64,000 bases of DNA from Aminipila sp963524205 (lineage in GTDB: Bacteria; Bacillota; Clostridia; Peptostreptococcales; Anaerovoracaceae). Of the stretch, positions 51,921-61,918 are shown in pieces. The position numbers and the translations under genes are program-made. The notes beneath the pieces are model-generated. The model saw nothing but the letters and a program-made list of their open reading frames with translations, made no database searches and was not told where the DNA came from. Every line of letters begins with the position of its first letter. Position 1 is the first letter of the stretch. Location: NCBI GenBank assembly GCA_963524205.1, contig CAURED010000002.1:183035-247034 (forward strand). The letters are read 5' to 3'.

Positions 51921-53364
51921 TGTCTTTATCTCCTTTCAATCTTATGGTAACACAGGTTCCAACATCAATCTGACTTGAAAAATGGATTTCAGAGCCATGC
52001 AGTCTTAATATCTCATTACAAATAGCCAGTCCTAATCCCACTCCTCCTTCTTTTCTGCTTCTTGATTTATCTACCATATAAAAAGCTTGAGTAATCTTCT
52101 CAAGTTCATTTTTTTCCATTCCTTTTCCGTTATCACATATTGAAACCGTATAATTTTCATTATCTATTTTGCCATATACAACAATCTCACCATTTTGCCT
52201 AATAGCTTTTCTCGCATTATCTATTAAATTTATGAATACTGTTTTTATGAGTTCAGGTTCTATGAAAATAACTGCCGGTTCAATTTTGAGCACTAAAGAA
52301 ATTTTTAATTCTTTTAAAATGGGAAACATTACAGAAAAAATATTTTCAAAAAAATCCGTTGTGGAAATCTTTCTATAACAAATCTCCTGTTTTCTTAAAA
52401 CAACTAAGTCCAAAAGTCTCATAGAAAGCGTCTCAAGGCGTTTTCCTTCTTCAAAAATATAATTTGCGCACAATATGGACCGCTCTTTGTTCATTTGCTT
52501 AGAGCGAAGCATATCAGAATAACCAATGATTGAAGTAAGAGGCGTCTTTAACTCATGGGAAAATGCCGCAACAAATAATTCCTGTTTATTCGCTTCCTCT
52601 TTTAATTGTTTGATTTTTTCCTCCAATTCATGTGACATTAAATTGAAACCTTTAGATAGCATAGCAAATTCATCTTCCCCTTTTATTTCAACTCTATTGC
52701 TGAAATTGCCTGTGGCTATTTGTTTTGTAGCCGCTGTCAAACGAATAATAGGTTTCATAAGCAATTTTGAAATGAACAAGGTCAAAATACCCACCACAAT
52801 CAACATAATTAATACAATTCTAACAAGCACTTCATACTGCATTTTTTGATTATTAAATATATAGCTTACGTTCCTAAGAGTCTCAATATAGCAAATCTTG
52901 TTCAGGAATACTGCTGGTCTGATTGTTTGAATATATGTATTATCACCCTTTGTTTTTAACCTATATCCTTTTTGGTTTTGAGAAAGATTAAAAATAAGAT
53001 TCTTATCAAAATTTTCTTCCAATGAGGAAAAAAGCACATCTTTATTTTCCTTAGTAACACAAAATGATATTTTTTCATTCATATTATTAATATTCATAGA
53101 TTCTGCCACTTGTGAAATTCTCCGATAATATAAATCATCCCCATCATATTTCTTTACAATTAAAGAAGATGTTTTTATTTCATTAAAATCCTTTAACTCA
53201 TTAATTAGGGAATAATAAACAATATCTCCATACTCATATGCGACATTTACTTCACGCTGTAAAGATGAGTTGAAATTTGAATTTACTAAAAAATAACTCC
53301 CAATGGAAAAACATGTTATTGTTATAAAAATTGTACAAAAAAATATTTTCCAAAAAAATTTCAC
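51895..53364 (-). CDS. HAMP sensor histidine kinase
   Basis: A 489-residue kinase with two membrane helices flanking an outer sensor domain (about residues 30-165), a HAMP linker (ISKLLMKPIIRLTAATKQIA), a phospho-accepting His in FSHELKTPLTSIIGYSDML and an ATPase with NLIDNARKAI, ICDNGKGME and GVGLGLAICNEIL. The start is a GTG nine bases after GGAGG. It follows the response-regulator gene by four bases and overlaps the 250-residue protein gene. Confidence 0.93.
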   Translation of the reverse strand: MKFFWKIFFCTIFITITCFSIGSYFLVNSNFNSSLQREVNVAYEYGDIVYYSLINELKDFNEIKTSSLIVKKYDGDDLYYRRISQVAESMNINNMNEKISFCVTKENKDVLFSSLEENFDKNLIFNLSQNQKGYRLKTKGDNTYIQTIRPAVFLNKICYIETLRNVSYIFNNQKMQYEVLVRIVLIMLIVVGILTLFISKLLMKPIIRLTAATKQIATGNFSNRVEIKGEDEFAMLSKGFNLMSHELEEKIKQLKEEANKQELFVAAFSHELKTPLTSIIGYSDMLRSKQMNKERSILCANYIFEEGKRLETLSMRLLDLVVLRKQEICYRKISTTDFFENIFSVMFPILKELKISLVLKIEPAVIFIEPELIKTVFINLIDNARKAIRQNGEIVVYGKIDNENYTVSICDNGKGMEKNELEKITQAFYMVDKSRSRKEGGVGLGLAICNEILRLHGSEIHFSSQIDVGTCVTIRLKGDKDNEKISKCN

Positions 53365-53368
53365 GCCC

Positions 53369-54022
53369 TTATACCTCCAGTCTGTACCCAACTTTATAAA
53401 CGGCAACGATTTCCCCTTCAAGCCCTAATTTTTTACGCATACGTTGAACGTGCAAGTCTACAGTTCTACTATCACCCATATAATCATCTCCCCATACATG
53501 CATGTATATCTGGTTTCTAGACAATACTCTTTTTTTATTTCTTGCAAAAAGAACAAGTAAATCAAATTCTTTTGTAGTAAGGTAAATTGAATCTCCAGAT
53601 TTTGATACTGTTCTTGCTGCCATATCAATATGAATATCCAATATATCAATTGCTTCAATAGCTTTATCGTATCTTCTTAAAACCGTTTCAACACGAGCTA
53701 AAAGTTCTATGATTTCAAATGGCTTTGTTATGTAATCCTGAGCCCCAGCTTTCAAACCCCTCACCTTATCCAAAACCCTTGATTTTGCTGTTAAGAAAAT
53801 AACGGGAAACTCATAAGTATTTATATATTCAATTAGCTCATATCCATCAATCTTAGGTAACATAACATCCAATAGAACTAAATCAAACTGATTAGTTTCT
53901 ATAATATCCGCAGCTTCCTGTCCATCATACGCACATGTACAATCGTAACCCTCATCTATAAGATTCATCTTTATTAAATCAGAAATTGCCTTTTCATCTT
54001 CGACTATCAATATTTTTATCAT
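53369..54022 (-). CDS. OmpR/PhoB-family response regulator
   Basis: A 217-residue regulator. Receiver: VEDEKAISDL, D in FDLVLLDVMLPKIDGYE, K in YITKPFE. C-terminal winged helix: YLTTKEFDLLVLFARNKKRV and DSRTVDLHVQRMRKKLG. It pairs with the HAMP kinase four bases downstream. Targets may include the VanY-like gene. GGGGGTG precedes the ATG. Confidence 0.95.
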   Translation of the reverse strand: MIKILIVEDEKAISDLIKMNLIDEGYDCTCAYDGQEAADIIETNQFDLVLLDVMLPKIDGYELIEYINTYEFPVIFLTAKSRVLDKVRGLKAGAQDYITKPFEIIELLARVETVLRRYDKAIEAIDILDIHIDMAARTVSKSGDSIYLTTKEFDLLVLFARNKKRVLSRNQIYMHVWGDDYMGDSRTVDLHVQRMRKKLGLEGEIVAVYKVGYRLEV

Positions 54023-54164
54023 ATAAGTACACCCCCATATGTGAAATTTTACATCATAATTGTATCATATTTGCATCAGGCCAAATCAGCAATGTGTATT
54101 GGTACAATAAAAAAAGAACTTACCTAGAATGCAGTTTATAAGCATCTAAATAAGCTCTAAATTT

Positions 54165-56132
54165 TTATCTTACAATTTTATAATATGCTTTGGCAGTTAA
54201 CCAATATACGATTCCATATATAATACCAAATATTAAAATAGTAACTAATGTACACATAAGGAATAAATTTATATCCGTTAAATTAAACAATGCCAGCATC
54301 TTAGTTATCATATTAAAAGCCCCAGCCACATGTATTACCGCAACAATTAACGGTAAGAAAAACACCGTTAGCATTTGACTTCTAATGGATTTTTTTACTT
54401 CCCTTGGACTCAGTCCAACCTTCTGCATAATTTGAAATCTTACTCTATCCTCATAACCTTCTGAAATTTGTTTATAGTAAATAATCAAAGCAGTAGCCAT
54501 AATGAACAATACCCCTAAAAAGCTTCCTATAAATAGAAGTCCTCCGAATACTGCCATGGAATCTTGTTTCATTCCCTCTTTTGACAATATATAAGCATTC
54601 ATCTCCTGCTGATCTATATTTCCTCTTATTTTTTCAAGAAAAGCGTTTCCTTCATTGGCGCTTTGCTGATAATCAAAACCACCATAGCATTGTAGAATAC
54701 CTTCCGATTTATAAAGATTATTAATTTTTTCTCTTAAATTATCGAAACTCTGTTGATTTGGAAGTACTATATAAAGTCCATCTCCATATACTTTCATATT
54801 ACTTATATTATCAAAGGAGAACCGATCCAACTGATTTTTTACATTGAACTTGTAATCCATCACAGAAAAACTGTCCTCATCATATTTTGAATCCGAATAT
54901 ATTAATACTTCATCATCATTCAATTTCAAAGCCGTATTTTCTGCATTATTGTAGTCATCAAGTGTAATAAAAAATAACTGACAATCTATATTACTATCTT
55001 TATCTAATTCTGAAAAATCACTACCATTTCTCACGGAATCATACGTATAATAATTAAGCACCGCAATATTTTTTGCCTGCTTTACGCCATCAGACTGACT
55101 TTTTTCAATTATATCAAAAATTTGAGATTTTGTATTCTGTCCTGCACCATTTACTTGAATTTGGACCTCTCTCGGGTAGGCATTTTCAACTACACTGTTC
55201 TGTCCTGAATATAAACATACTGTTGTAGATAAAGTAACTAAAACCATAGTTGATAATATACAAATATTAGCGAGCCCAACAGCATTTTTCTTCATTCTAT
55301 AAATCATTCCTGAAGTACCAATGAAGTGCTTTGTTTTATAATAATAATTTTTATTCTTTCTCAATGTTTTTAAAATTGCAATGCTTCCAGCCGTAAACAG
55401 GGCATAAGTTCCTACAATAACCAGAATCACCGCTAGGAAAAACATCATAATAGCAGCCAATGGTGATTTAATGGTTAAAGCAATACCATATCCCAAAGAA
55501 ATTGTAATAACTCCAATTGTCACTAAGAACCATTTTGTTTTTGGCTCTTTTTCTCCTACGTTAGAACTTTGCAAAAGTTCTACAGGCTTTGCTATTTGAA
55601 TCTGACGCATGTTTGAAATCAACATAGCTAAAAATATAATGCCAAACAGAACTACCGTTACCATAATTGATTTGATTTTAACGGCAAAAACTATAGGTAC
55701 TGTACAGGACATCATTTTCAGTAAAATCAAAAACATAAACTTGCTTATTACAAGCCCACATATTAGACCAAATACAATTGTTATTACATATAGAATAAGT
55801 GCTTCAAAAAATAGAATTACTCCAATATGCATTTTTCCCATGCCGAGGACATTATATATTCCCAGTTCTTTTTTTCGCTGTTTCATAAGAAAATTGTTTG
55901 TGTAAAATAAAAATATACAAGCAAACATACCTATAATAAAACATCCTAAACCTAGAATAAACCTTAGTATTTCCCCTCCTTTAACCAAGGACATTCCATC
56001 ACTTTCTACAATGGAAGTCAAAATGTAGAACATGACCACCGTGCCTATAGACGCCAAACAAAAAGGCAAGTACATCCTACCATTCTTTTTCATGTTTGAC
56101 CATGCCATGTTTAAGTAAAACAGCCTATTCAT
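54165..56132 (-). CDS. BceB-type ABC permease (FtsX-like)
   Basis: A 655-residue permease with ten predicted membrane helices. A large outer domain (about residues 310-520) lies between helices seven and eight, as in BceB antimicrobial-peptide exporters. The first half has KKNGRMYLPFCLASIGTVVM and the MKQRKKELGIYNVLGM coupling region. It overlaps the ATPase gene by 8 bases and belongs to a BceRSAB-type module. Confidence 0.92.
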   Translation of the reverse strand: MNRLFYLNMAWSNMKKNGRMYLPFCLASIGTVVMFYILTSIVESDGMSLVKGGEILRFILGLGCFIIGMFACIFLFYTNNFLMKQRKKELGIYNVLGMGKMHIGVILFFEALILYVITIVFGLICGLVISKFMFLILLKMMSCTVPIVFAVKIKSIMVTVVLFGIIFLAMLISNMRQIQIAKPVELLQSSNVGEKEPKTKWFLVTIGVITISLGYGIALTIKSPLAAIMMFFLAVILVIVGTYALFTAGSIAILKTLRKNKNYYYKTKHFIGTSGMIYRMKKNAVGLANICILSTMVLVTLSTTVCLYSGQNSVVENAYPREVQIQVNGAGQNTKSQIFDIIEKSQSDGVKQAKNIAVLNYYTYDSVRNGSDFSELDKDSNIDCQLFFITLDDYNNAENTALKLNDDEVLIYSDSKYDEDSFSVMDYKFNVKNQLDRFSFDNISNMKVYGDGLYIVLPNQQSFDNLREKINNLYKSEGILQCYGGFDYQQSANEGNAFLEKIRGNIDQQEMNAYILSKEGMKQDSMAVFGGLLFIGSFLGVLFIMATALIIYYKQISEGYEDRVRFQIMQKVGLSPREVKKSIRSQMLTVFFLPLIVAVIHVAGAFNMITKMLALFNLTDINLFLMCTLVTILIFGIIYGIVYWLTAKAYYKIVR

Positions 56133-56892
56133 TTATACTACCTCCTGCTGCAATTACAACAAGTGTGTTGGATATCTTTTCATACAATTCTTCATTGGTC
56201 ATTGCTGCTTTATAAATCTGATGAAACACTCGCCCATCTTTAATAAATATTACTCTATTAGCATGACTGGCAGCCTTTGTACTGTGCGTTACCATTAAAA
56301 TAGTCTGACCGCTTGCATTTATTCCAGAAAATAAATCTAACAAATGATCTGATGCTTTCGAATCCAAGGCCCCTGTAGGTTCATCTGCCAAAATAATTTG
56401 CGGGTTGGTAATTAGTGCTCTTGCAACTGCTGCACGTTGTTTCTGGCCTCCAGATACCTCATATGGATACTTTTTTAAAAGTTCTGTAATATCCAGTTTT
56501 TCTGCAATGGGGATCAGACGCTTTTGCATCTCCTTATAAGGTGTTCTTGCTAAAACCAACGGTAAAAATATATTATCCTCCAGTGAAAATGTATCTAATA
56601 AATTAAAATCTTGAAATACAAAGCCTAAATTTGATCTTCTAAATTCCGCTATGTTTCCTTCTTTAATAGCCGCAAGGTTTTTTCCACTTAGTAATACTTC
56701 TCCACTGGTTGGTTTATCAAGCGCAGCTAAAATGTTCAGTAATGTTGTTTTACCAGAGCCGGATTCTCCCATAATTGCTACATACTCTCCCTCTTCAACT
56801 GAGAAATTTACATCTGATAATGCTTGGACCTGATTTCCCCCAAACCGTGTAGAATATATTTTCTTTAAATTTTTCACTTCTAATAGTGCCAT
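56125..56892 (-). CDS. BceA-type ABC transporter ATPase
   Basis: A 255-residue ATPase with Walker A GESGSGKTTLLN, Q-loop FVFQDFNLL, signature VSGGQKQRAAVARALI and Walker B IILADEPTGALD. GGAGG lies before the ATG; an extended start at 56961 overlaps the upstream terminator. With the permease it forms an antimicrobial-peptide sensing/detoxification transporter. Confidence 0.95.
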   Translation of the reverse strand: MALLEVKNLKKIYSTRFGGNQVQALSDVNFSVEEGEYVAIMGESGSGKTTLLNILAALDKPTSGEVLLSGKNLAAIKEGNIAEFRRSNLGFVFQDFNLLDTFSLEDNIFLPLVLARTPYKEMQKRLIPIAEKLDITELLKKYPYEVSGGQKQRAAVARALITNPQIILADEPTGALDSKASDHLLDLFSGINASGQTILMVTHSTKAASHANRVIFIKDGRVFHQIYKAAMTNEELYEKISNTLVVIAAGGSINE

Positions 56893-56943
56893 TTTTCTTC
56901 CTCCATTTCCTATTAACCCTTTTGTACTTTTATCATAATAAAA

Positions 56944-56972
56944 AAGCGAAACTACTGCCATAGATTTCGCTT
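56944..56972 (-). terminator. Terminator/attenuator between the BceS and BceA genes
   Basis: TTTCGCTT / AAGCGAAA stem with a 13-base loop, then TTTTTATTATGAT on the minus strand. A -10-like TATGAT just past it suggests a separate promoter for the transporter genes. Confidence 0.65.
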
Positions 56973-57018
56973 ACATTTTGCATTTTAACCTTTCATTTTT
57001 GTAAGATTAAGTATTTTT

Positions 57019-58035
57019 TTATTCTACACGTATTTTTTCTGCATATAAATTCAATAGAACTTTAGTCCCCACCCCTTCTTCAGACTCAATTTTAATCTTG
57101 TGAGATAAGTTGTCCATTACCTTCTTACATAAATATAAACCCAATCCGCTTGCTTTTTTATCCATACGCCCGTTGTATCCTGTAAATCCCTGTTCAAAAA
57201 CTCTTGGCAAATCCTCTTGGCTTATTCCTATGCCACTATCTTCTATAACTAGAATTTTAGCAGTCTCCTTTTTCATATAAATCTTAATGGTTCCTTCTTT
57301 TGTATATTTTAAAGCATTTGACAATAACTGCTCTATTACAAAACCTAGCCATTTTTCATCTGTAACAACCTTTACATCAATTGGATCCAATTGTAAAGTT
57401 ATTTTGTTGAAAATAAACACCATTGCATACTTTTTAACAACCTGCTTTATTATCTTTTCAAGGCTATATTCTGCAAGCAGCAGATCAGAATTCATACTCC
57501 CCATACGTAAGTACTGCATGACCATTTCAACATACTGTTCTATCTTAAAAAGTTCTTGTTTCATCTGGGCTGTAGCAGTGTTTTCCTCTGACTGAAGGAT
57601 TAAGCTCATGGCCGTTATAGGAGTTTTTATCTGATGTGCCCAAAGAGTATAATAATCTATCATGTCTTTACTCTCTGTTAAAAGCTTGGATTCCATTTTC
57701 TTCATGTGAACATATAAGTCTTTCAGTGAGCTTTGGTAGTCTGACTCCATTAGGGTACGACATTCTGGCAGATTATCTATATTAAAAGATATTTGATTTT
57801 TTAATGATACTAGTTCAAAGTGCTTTTTACAAGCCTTATAAAACTCATAAATGAAGCATAGAATTCCTAAGAATCCACAAACTTCTGCAGCGTATACCAC
57901 AACATCTATTGGAACAGCCTGCAGTTTAAAAAGTATTCCGAAAATTAAGCAGAAGACAAGATATACTACGACTATTTTTATATTCTCCTTTATAAAAGCT
58001 TTTGCGACTATATTAATCTCATGCTTTGTATTCAT
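57019..58035 (-). CDS. BceS-type intramembrane-sensing histidine kinase
   Basis: A 338-residue kinase with two close N-terminal membrane helices (short outer loop, no sensor domain), His in LWAHQIKTPITAMSLIL, and an ATPase domain ending SGLGLYLCKKVM. This layout is that of BceS/intramembrane kinases, which get their signal from the BceAB transporter. It overlaps the response-regulator gene by four bases. Confidence 0.94.
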   Translation of the reverse strand: MNTKHEINIVAKAFIKENIKIVVVYLVFCLIFGILFKLQAVPIDVVVYAAEVCGFLGILCFIYEFYKACKKHFELVSLKNQISFNIDNLPECRTLMESDYQSSLKDLYVHMKKMESKLLTESKDMIDYYTLWAHQIKTPITAMSLILQSEENTATAQMKQELFKIEQYVEMVMQYLRMGSMNSDLLLAEYSLEKIIKQVVKKYAMVFIFNKITLQLDPIDVKVVTDEKWLGFVIEQLLSNALKYTKEGTIKIYMKKETAKILVIEDSGIGISQEDLPRVFEQGFTGYNGRMDKKASGLGLYLCKKVMDNLSHKIKIESEEGVGTKVLLNLYAEKIRVE

Positions 58036-58703
58036 TCAATAATGTACCCAATCCCTTTCTTGGTTTTAATATAGTCCTCCAATCCAATCTCTTCTAATTT
58101 TTTTCTTAACCTGGTAATGTTTACGGTTAAAGTGTTATCGTCAACAAAATTCTCATCCTCCCAGAGTCGTGTCATTATACTTTCTCTGGAAACCACTTTC
58201 CCCACACCTTCAAAAAGGATTTGAAGAAGACGGAAATCATTTTTTGTCAGCTCAATTTTTTGTTCTTCATAGGTTAAAGTGGCATTCCCCAAATTTAGTA
58301 CCACTCCATTATGTTCTATTATATTGGTATGTCCCTGAAAGGAATAGGTTCGTCTTATAATAGCTTGAATTTTCGCTGTTAACACATTTAAGTCAAAGGG
58401 CTTTATAATAAAATCATCTCCGCCCATATTCATAGCCATAACAATATTTAAATTGTCTCCTGCTGAAGAAATAAATACAATAGGAACCGAGGAGATTTTC
58501 CTTATTTCCCTGCACCAATGATACCCATTAAAATATGGTAGTGTCACATCCATTAAAACAATCTGAGGGTCATACGCGGTAAACTCTGAAATTACCTCCT
58601 TAAAATCCTCCTCACATTTCACCTCATATCCCCAATTACTTAAATGAGTTTTTAACGCCTTTGCAATCACAAAATCGTCCTCTATTATTAATACCCTATA
58701 CAT
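58032..58703 (-). CDS. BceR-type response regulator
   Basis: A 223-residue OmpR-family regulator: IIEDDFVIAKAL, Asp in PQIVLMDVTLPYFNGYHW, Lys in FIIKPFD, and a winged-helix domain (LTKNDFRLLQILFEGVGKVV, NTLTVNITRLRKKLEEIG). It is first in the BceRSAB-type cluster and should activate the bceAB genes when peptides such as bacitracin are sensed. It overlaps the kinase gene. Confidence 0.95.
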   Translation of the reverse strand: MYRVLIIEDDFVIAKALKTHLSNWGYEVKCEEDFKEVISEFTAYDPQIVLMDVTLPYFNGYHWCREIRKISSVPIVFISSAGDNLNIVMAMNMGGDDFIIKPFDLNVLTAKIQAIIRRTYSFQGHTNIIEHNGVVLNLGNATLTYEEQKIELTKNDFRLLQILFEGVGKVVSRESIMTRLWEDENFVDDNTLTVNITRLRKKLEEIGLEDYIKTKKGIGYIIE

Positions 58704-58955
58704 GAATCCTCCTAAGACTTACTCCCCTTCTTTGGAAGCTATCTTTACTACTTTATATCTTAAAAAAACAGGTGTCAAGCATTCGACTTATGTGTTAATA
58801 AAAATCTAATAAATTGATACAAAAAATTTCATATAAATTTACTTTCAATGGTAAATGTAATATGTTATTATTGTTTTAATATAACCTGCCCCATTTTTTA
58901 GGCATGGTGCCGGTATTGCTGCTGATTATTTATTTAAGAATGAGAGGAATTTCAA

Positions 58956-60053
58956 ATGAACACAAACATAACAAGATATCCTCAGTTAGAGGTGGATTTA
59001 AAAAAATTTAAACATAATATTGATTCCGTTGTTAAGCTATGTAAAGAAAAAGGCATAGATGTAGCAGGCGTTATAAAGGGCTTCCATGCAATACCTGAAA
59101 TGGTTAAGGAATTTGATAACTCTGACTGCAAATACATAGCTACTTCTCGTATGGAACAAATAATAGATTCTAAGAAGTCAGGCTGTAAGAAACCATTCTT
59201 CTTAATTCGAATTCCAATGCTTAGTGAAGTGGAAGAATTAGTGCAATATGTAGATTACAGTTTAAACAGCGAAATTGCAGTACTTGATAAAATAAATGAC
59301 CAATGTGAAAAACAAGGCAAAAGACATGGCGTAGTTCTTATGGCAGACTTAGGAGATTTAAGAGAAGGTTTCTGGGATGTTGATGAAATGGTTAAAGCCG
59401 CAAGTTATGTAGAAAATCAGCTTGAAAACATAGACCTAATGGGTATCGGCACAAATCTTGGCTGCTACGGTTCTGTAAAAGCTACACCTGAAAAGATGCA
59501 CGAACTCATTGACATTGCAGAAAAAATTGAAGCAGCTATAGGAAGACAATTAGAAATAATTTCTGGTGGGGGCACAACTTCTGCTATTATGGTTTTTGAC
59601 GATACTATGCCAGAAAGAATTAATCATCTTAGAATAGGGGAAGGAATCATTTTGGCTTATGACTATGTTTCACTTTTTGGCGTAAACGCAGAGTTTCTGA
59701 ATCAGGATGTATTCACATTGAAAGCAGAAGTAATTGAAGTTAAAGATAAGCCAAGTCATCCTGTCGGTGAACTAAGCTTTGATGCTTTTGGCCATGTTCA
59801 AACTTATGTTGACAGAGGTATCAGAAGAAGAGCCTTAGTTGCTTTAGGAAAAGTTGACTTTGGCGATGCTGATATGTTACTTCCTAGAAATAAGGATCTT
59901 GAAATTCTAGGTGCAAGCAGCGACCACCTTATTCTTGATATAGAAAACTGTAAAAATGATATCCATGTAGGCGATATCGTTGAATTTGACTTATGCTATG
60001 CTACAATGGTATACGCAACTAGCTCAAAAAATATAAATATCGTAACAAAATAA
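58956..60053 (+). CDS. PLP-dependent alanine/ornithine racemase-family enzyme
   Basis: A 365-residue fold-type III PLP enzyme. The PLP lysine lies in VAGVIKGFHA (about residue 43). A TIM-barrel follows, with the phosphate-binding ISGGGTTSAIM and LRIGEGIILAYDYV. It is close to clostridial ornithine racemase (Orr), which makes D-ornithine for fermentation. The D-ornithine aminomutase genes (oraSE) are not in the window, so alanine or another amino acid is possible. GAGAGG precedes the ATG; a long hairpin follows the gene. Confidence 0.88.
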   Translation: MNTNITRYPQLEVDLKKFKHNIDSVVKLCKEKGIDVAGVIKGFHAIPEMVKEFDNSDCKYIATSRMEQIIDSKKSGCKKPFFLIRIPMLSEVEELVQYVDYSLNSEIAVLDKINDQCEKQGKRHGVVLMADLGDLREGFWDVDEMVKAASYVENQLENIDLMGIGTNLGCYGSVKATPEKMHELIDIAEKIEAAIGRQLEIISGGGTTSAIMVFDDTMPERINHLRIGEGIILAYDYVSLFGVNAEFLNQDVFTLKAEVIEVKDKPSHPVGELSFDAFGHVQTYVDRGIRRRALVALGKVDFGDADMLLPRNKDLEILGASSDHLILDIENCKNDIHVGDIVEFDLCYATMVYATSSKNINIVTK

Positions 60054-60059
60054 AATTAA

Positions 60060-60141
60060 AAGGCTATTTCAGAATAATAAATTAGTAACCATATGAATGC
60101 TTTTATATGACATATGACTCCTAATTTTCTGAAACAGCCTT
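60060..60141. terminator. Long hairpin between converging genes
   Basis: Outer arms AAGGCTATTTCAGAA and TTCTGAAACAGCCTT (14 of 15 paired) enclose about 52 bases that hold further pairing (ATTAG/CTAAT, CATATG/CATATG). It is followed by TATTTTCTATT. Probably a bidirectional terminator, though longer than usual. Confidence 0.7.
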
Positions 60142-60146
60142 ATTTT

Positions 60147-61910
60147 CTATTGCTTATTAGCTTCAACAAATCTTTTGATTTTCTTCGAAGTATTCTTCTC
60201 AAATTCTGCTTTACGTAGTACAATACGCTTTATTTTCTTAAAGTATGGAGAGGTCTGATTAATTTTATCAACTTCCTTCCAAAGAAGTTCTTCTACCATA
60301 TCATCCGTATATCCTTCACCCAGGAATTCAGCCACTTCTTCTTCATCTATACGAATGGATGCTACAATGACAGTATCCAGTCCATCTTCTGATTCTCTGT
60401 CATAGACAAAGGACTCCAGTATATAAGGAATACTGCTTAAATAATATTCTAATTCTTCAGGATATACATTCTTACCGTTTTTAGTAATAATTACGTTTTT
60501 CTTTCTTCCTGTAATATATGCATAACCTTCTGAATCAATATAACCTAAATCTCCTGTATAGAACCATTCATCTTTGAGCACTTCCGCTGTAGCTTCCGGC
60601 ATATTATAATATCCAAGCATTACGTTACCGCCCTTAAGACAGATCTCACCTATACCCTCTTCATTTATATCTACTACCATCATATCAAAATTAGGTAACG
60701 CTCTTCCAATAGATGCTGATTTTGCTGCTTTGTCAGGATTCAGAGCACCAATCGGTGAACATTCCGTAAGTCCATAGCCCTGTAACGCCATAATTCCAAA
60801 ATCACGTAACCCGTCAAGTGTTTCTGGATTAATTGCAGCGCCGCCACAAATCATCAAACGCATTCTTCCACCAAATATAGCTCTAATATCCTTTAAGAAA
60901 ACATTTCCTAGATCTATGCCTATTTTTTTAGTTGCTCTATTGACTTTAATAACTTTCCTTAATAAAACTTCTTTACCCTGCTTTCTTACATTCTGCCAGA
61001 TTTTTCTGTACAAATTTTCGAATAGTATAGGAACTCCTAAAAATACGGTAGGTCTTATCTCTTCTAAATTCTTTGTAATGTACTTAAGTCCCTCACAATA
61101 TGCGATTGCCGCTCCTTTATAAAGCGGAAGCAAAAACCCGCAAGTACATTCATAAGTATGATGTACAGGCAGTATGGAAAAGAATATATCATCTGATCGG
61201 ATTTCCAAAACTGTAGGTGCAGACATTAAGTCTTCAACTATATTTTTATGACAAAGCATTACACCTTTAGAAACTCCTGTAGTGCCAGAAGTAAATAACA
61301 AAATATTCAGTGTTTCTCTGTCAATCTCTGCATCAATAAAATCTCTATTTCCTTCATTAACAGATTGTTGCCCTTCTCTTAAAAGTTCTTTAAGTGAAAC
61401 AACTTCATTTGCACCATGTTCACTTTCCATATTAACAAGTAACTTAATAACTGTTTCGCCGCTTGACTGCATTTCTTTAAATTTCTTTTCATATTTAGCA
61501 TCAAATAGCACACAACTGACTTCTGCATTAACAACTAACTGCATTAATTCATTGGCATTTAGCTCCTTATCTAAAGGAACTATAATCCCTGTGCCACACA
61601 CAGCAGCAAGGTATGATATGGACCATTCATAGCTGTTTTCGCCTATGACTGCAATTCTCTTGCCTTTCAATCCTCTCCTAATAAATGCAGTACCCAGCGC
61701 ATTCACATCATCAAGTGTCTTTGCATAAGTAATGCTTTCATATTCAGATCCCCTGCTTTTTTTAACCCAGAATGCAGTATTATCAGGATACAATTCGGCG
61801 CTAGATTCCAGCATTTGTTTTATATGATCAATAGGTCTGCTTAGCTTATATCTGATATGGGGGTCCATATTCTCATTTATTTTTTTTATGAATTCTTCAG
61901 CTTGTAGCAT
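60147..61910 (-). CDS. AMP-binding long-chain acyl-CoA synthetase (second copy)
   Basis: A 587-residue acyl-adenylate enzyme. The P-loop is NILLFTSGTTGVSKGVML, followed by GYGLTECSPIGALNP and the hinge WFYTGDLGYIDSEGYAYITGRKKN, with the catalytic late Lys in the C-terminal KNTSKKIKRF. It joins fatty or other carboxylic acids to CoA via an acyl-AMP. It is closely like the 61919-63649 gene, 8 bp upstream in the same operon. The pair probably arose by duplication. Confidence 0.93.
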   Translation of the reverse strand: MLQAEEFIKKINENMDPHIRYKLSRPIDHIKQMLESSAELYPDNTAFWVKKSRGSEYESITYAKTLDDVNALGTAFIRRGLKGKRIAVIGENSYEWSISYLAAVCGTGIIVPLDKELNANELMQLVVNAEVSCVLFDAKYEKKFKEMQSSGETVIKLLVNMESEHGANEVVSLKELLREGQQSVNEGNRDFIDAEIDRETLNILLFTSGTTGVSKGVMLCHKNIVEDLMSAPTVLEIRSDDIFFSILPVHHTYECTCGFLLPLYKGAAIAYCEGLKYITKNLEEIRPTVFLGVPILFENLYRKIWQNVRKQGKEVLLRKVIKVNRATKKIGIDLGNVFLKDIRAIFGGRMRLMICGGAAINPETLDGLRDFGIMALQGYGLTECSPIGALNPDKAAKSASIGRALPNFDMMVVDINEEGIGEICLKGGNVMLGYYNMPEATAEVLKDEWFYTGDLGYIDSEGYAYITGRKKNVIITKNGKNVYPEELEYYLSSIPYILESFVYDRESEDGLDTVIVASIRIDEEEVAEFLGEGYTDDMVEELLWKEVDKINQTSPYFKKIKRIVLRKAEFEKNTSKKIKRFVEANKQ

Positions 61911-61918
61911 TTTAGCTC

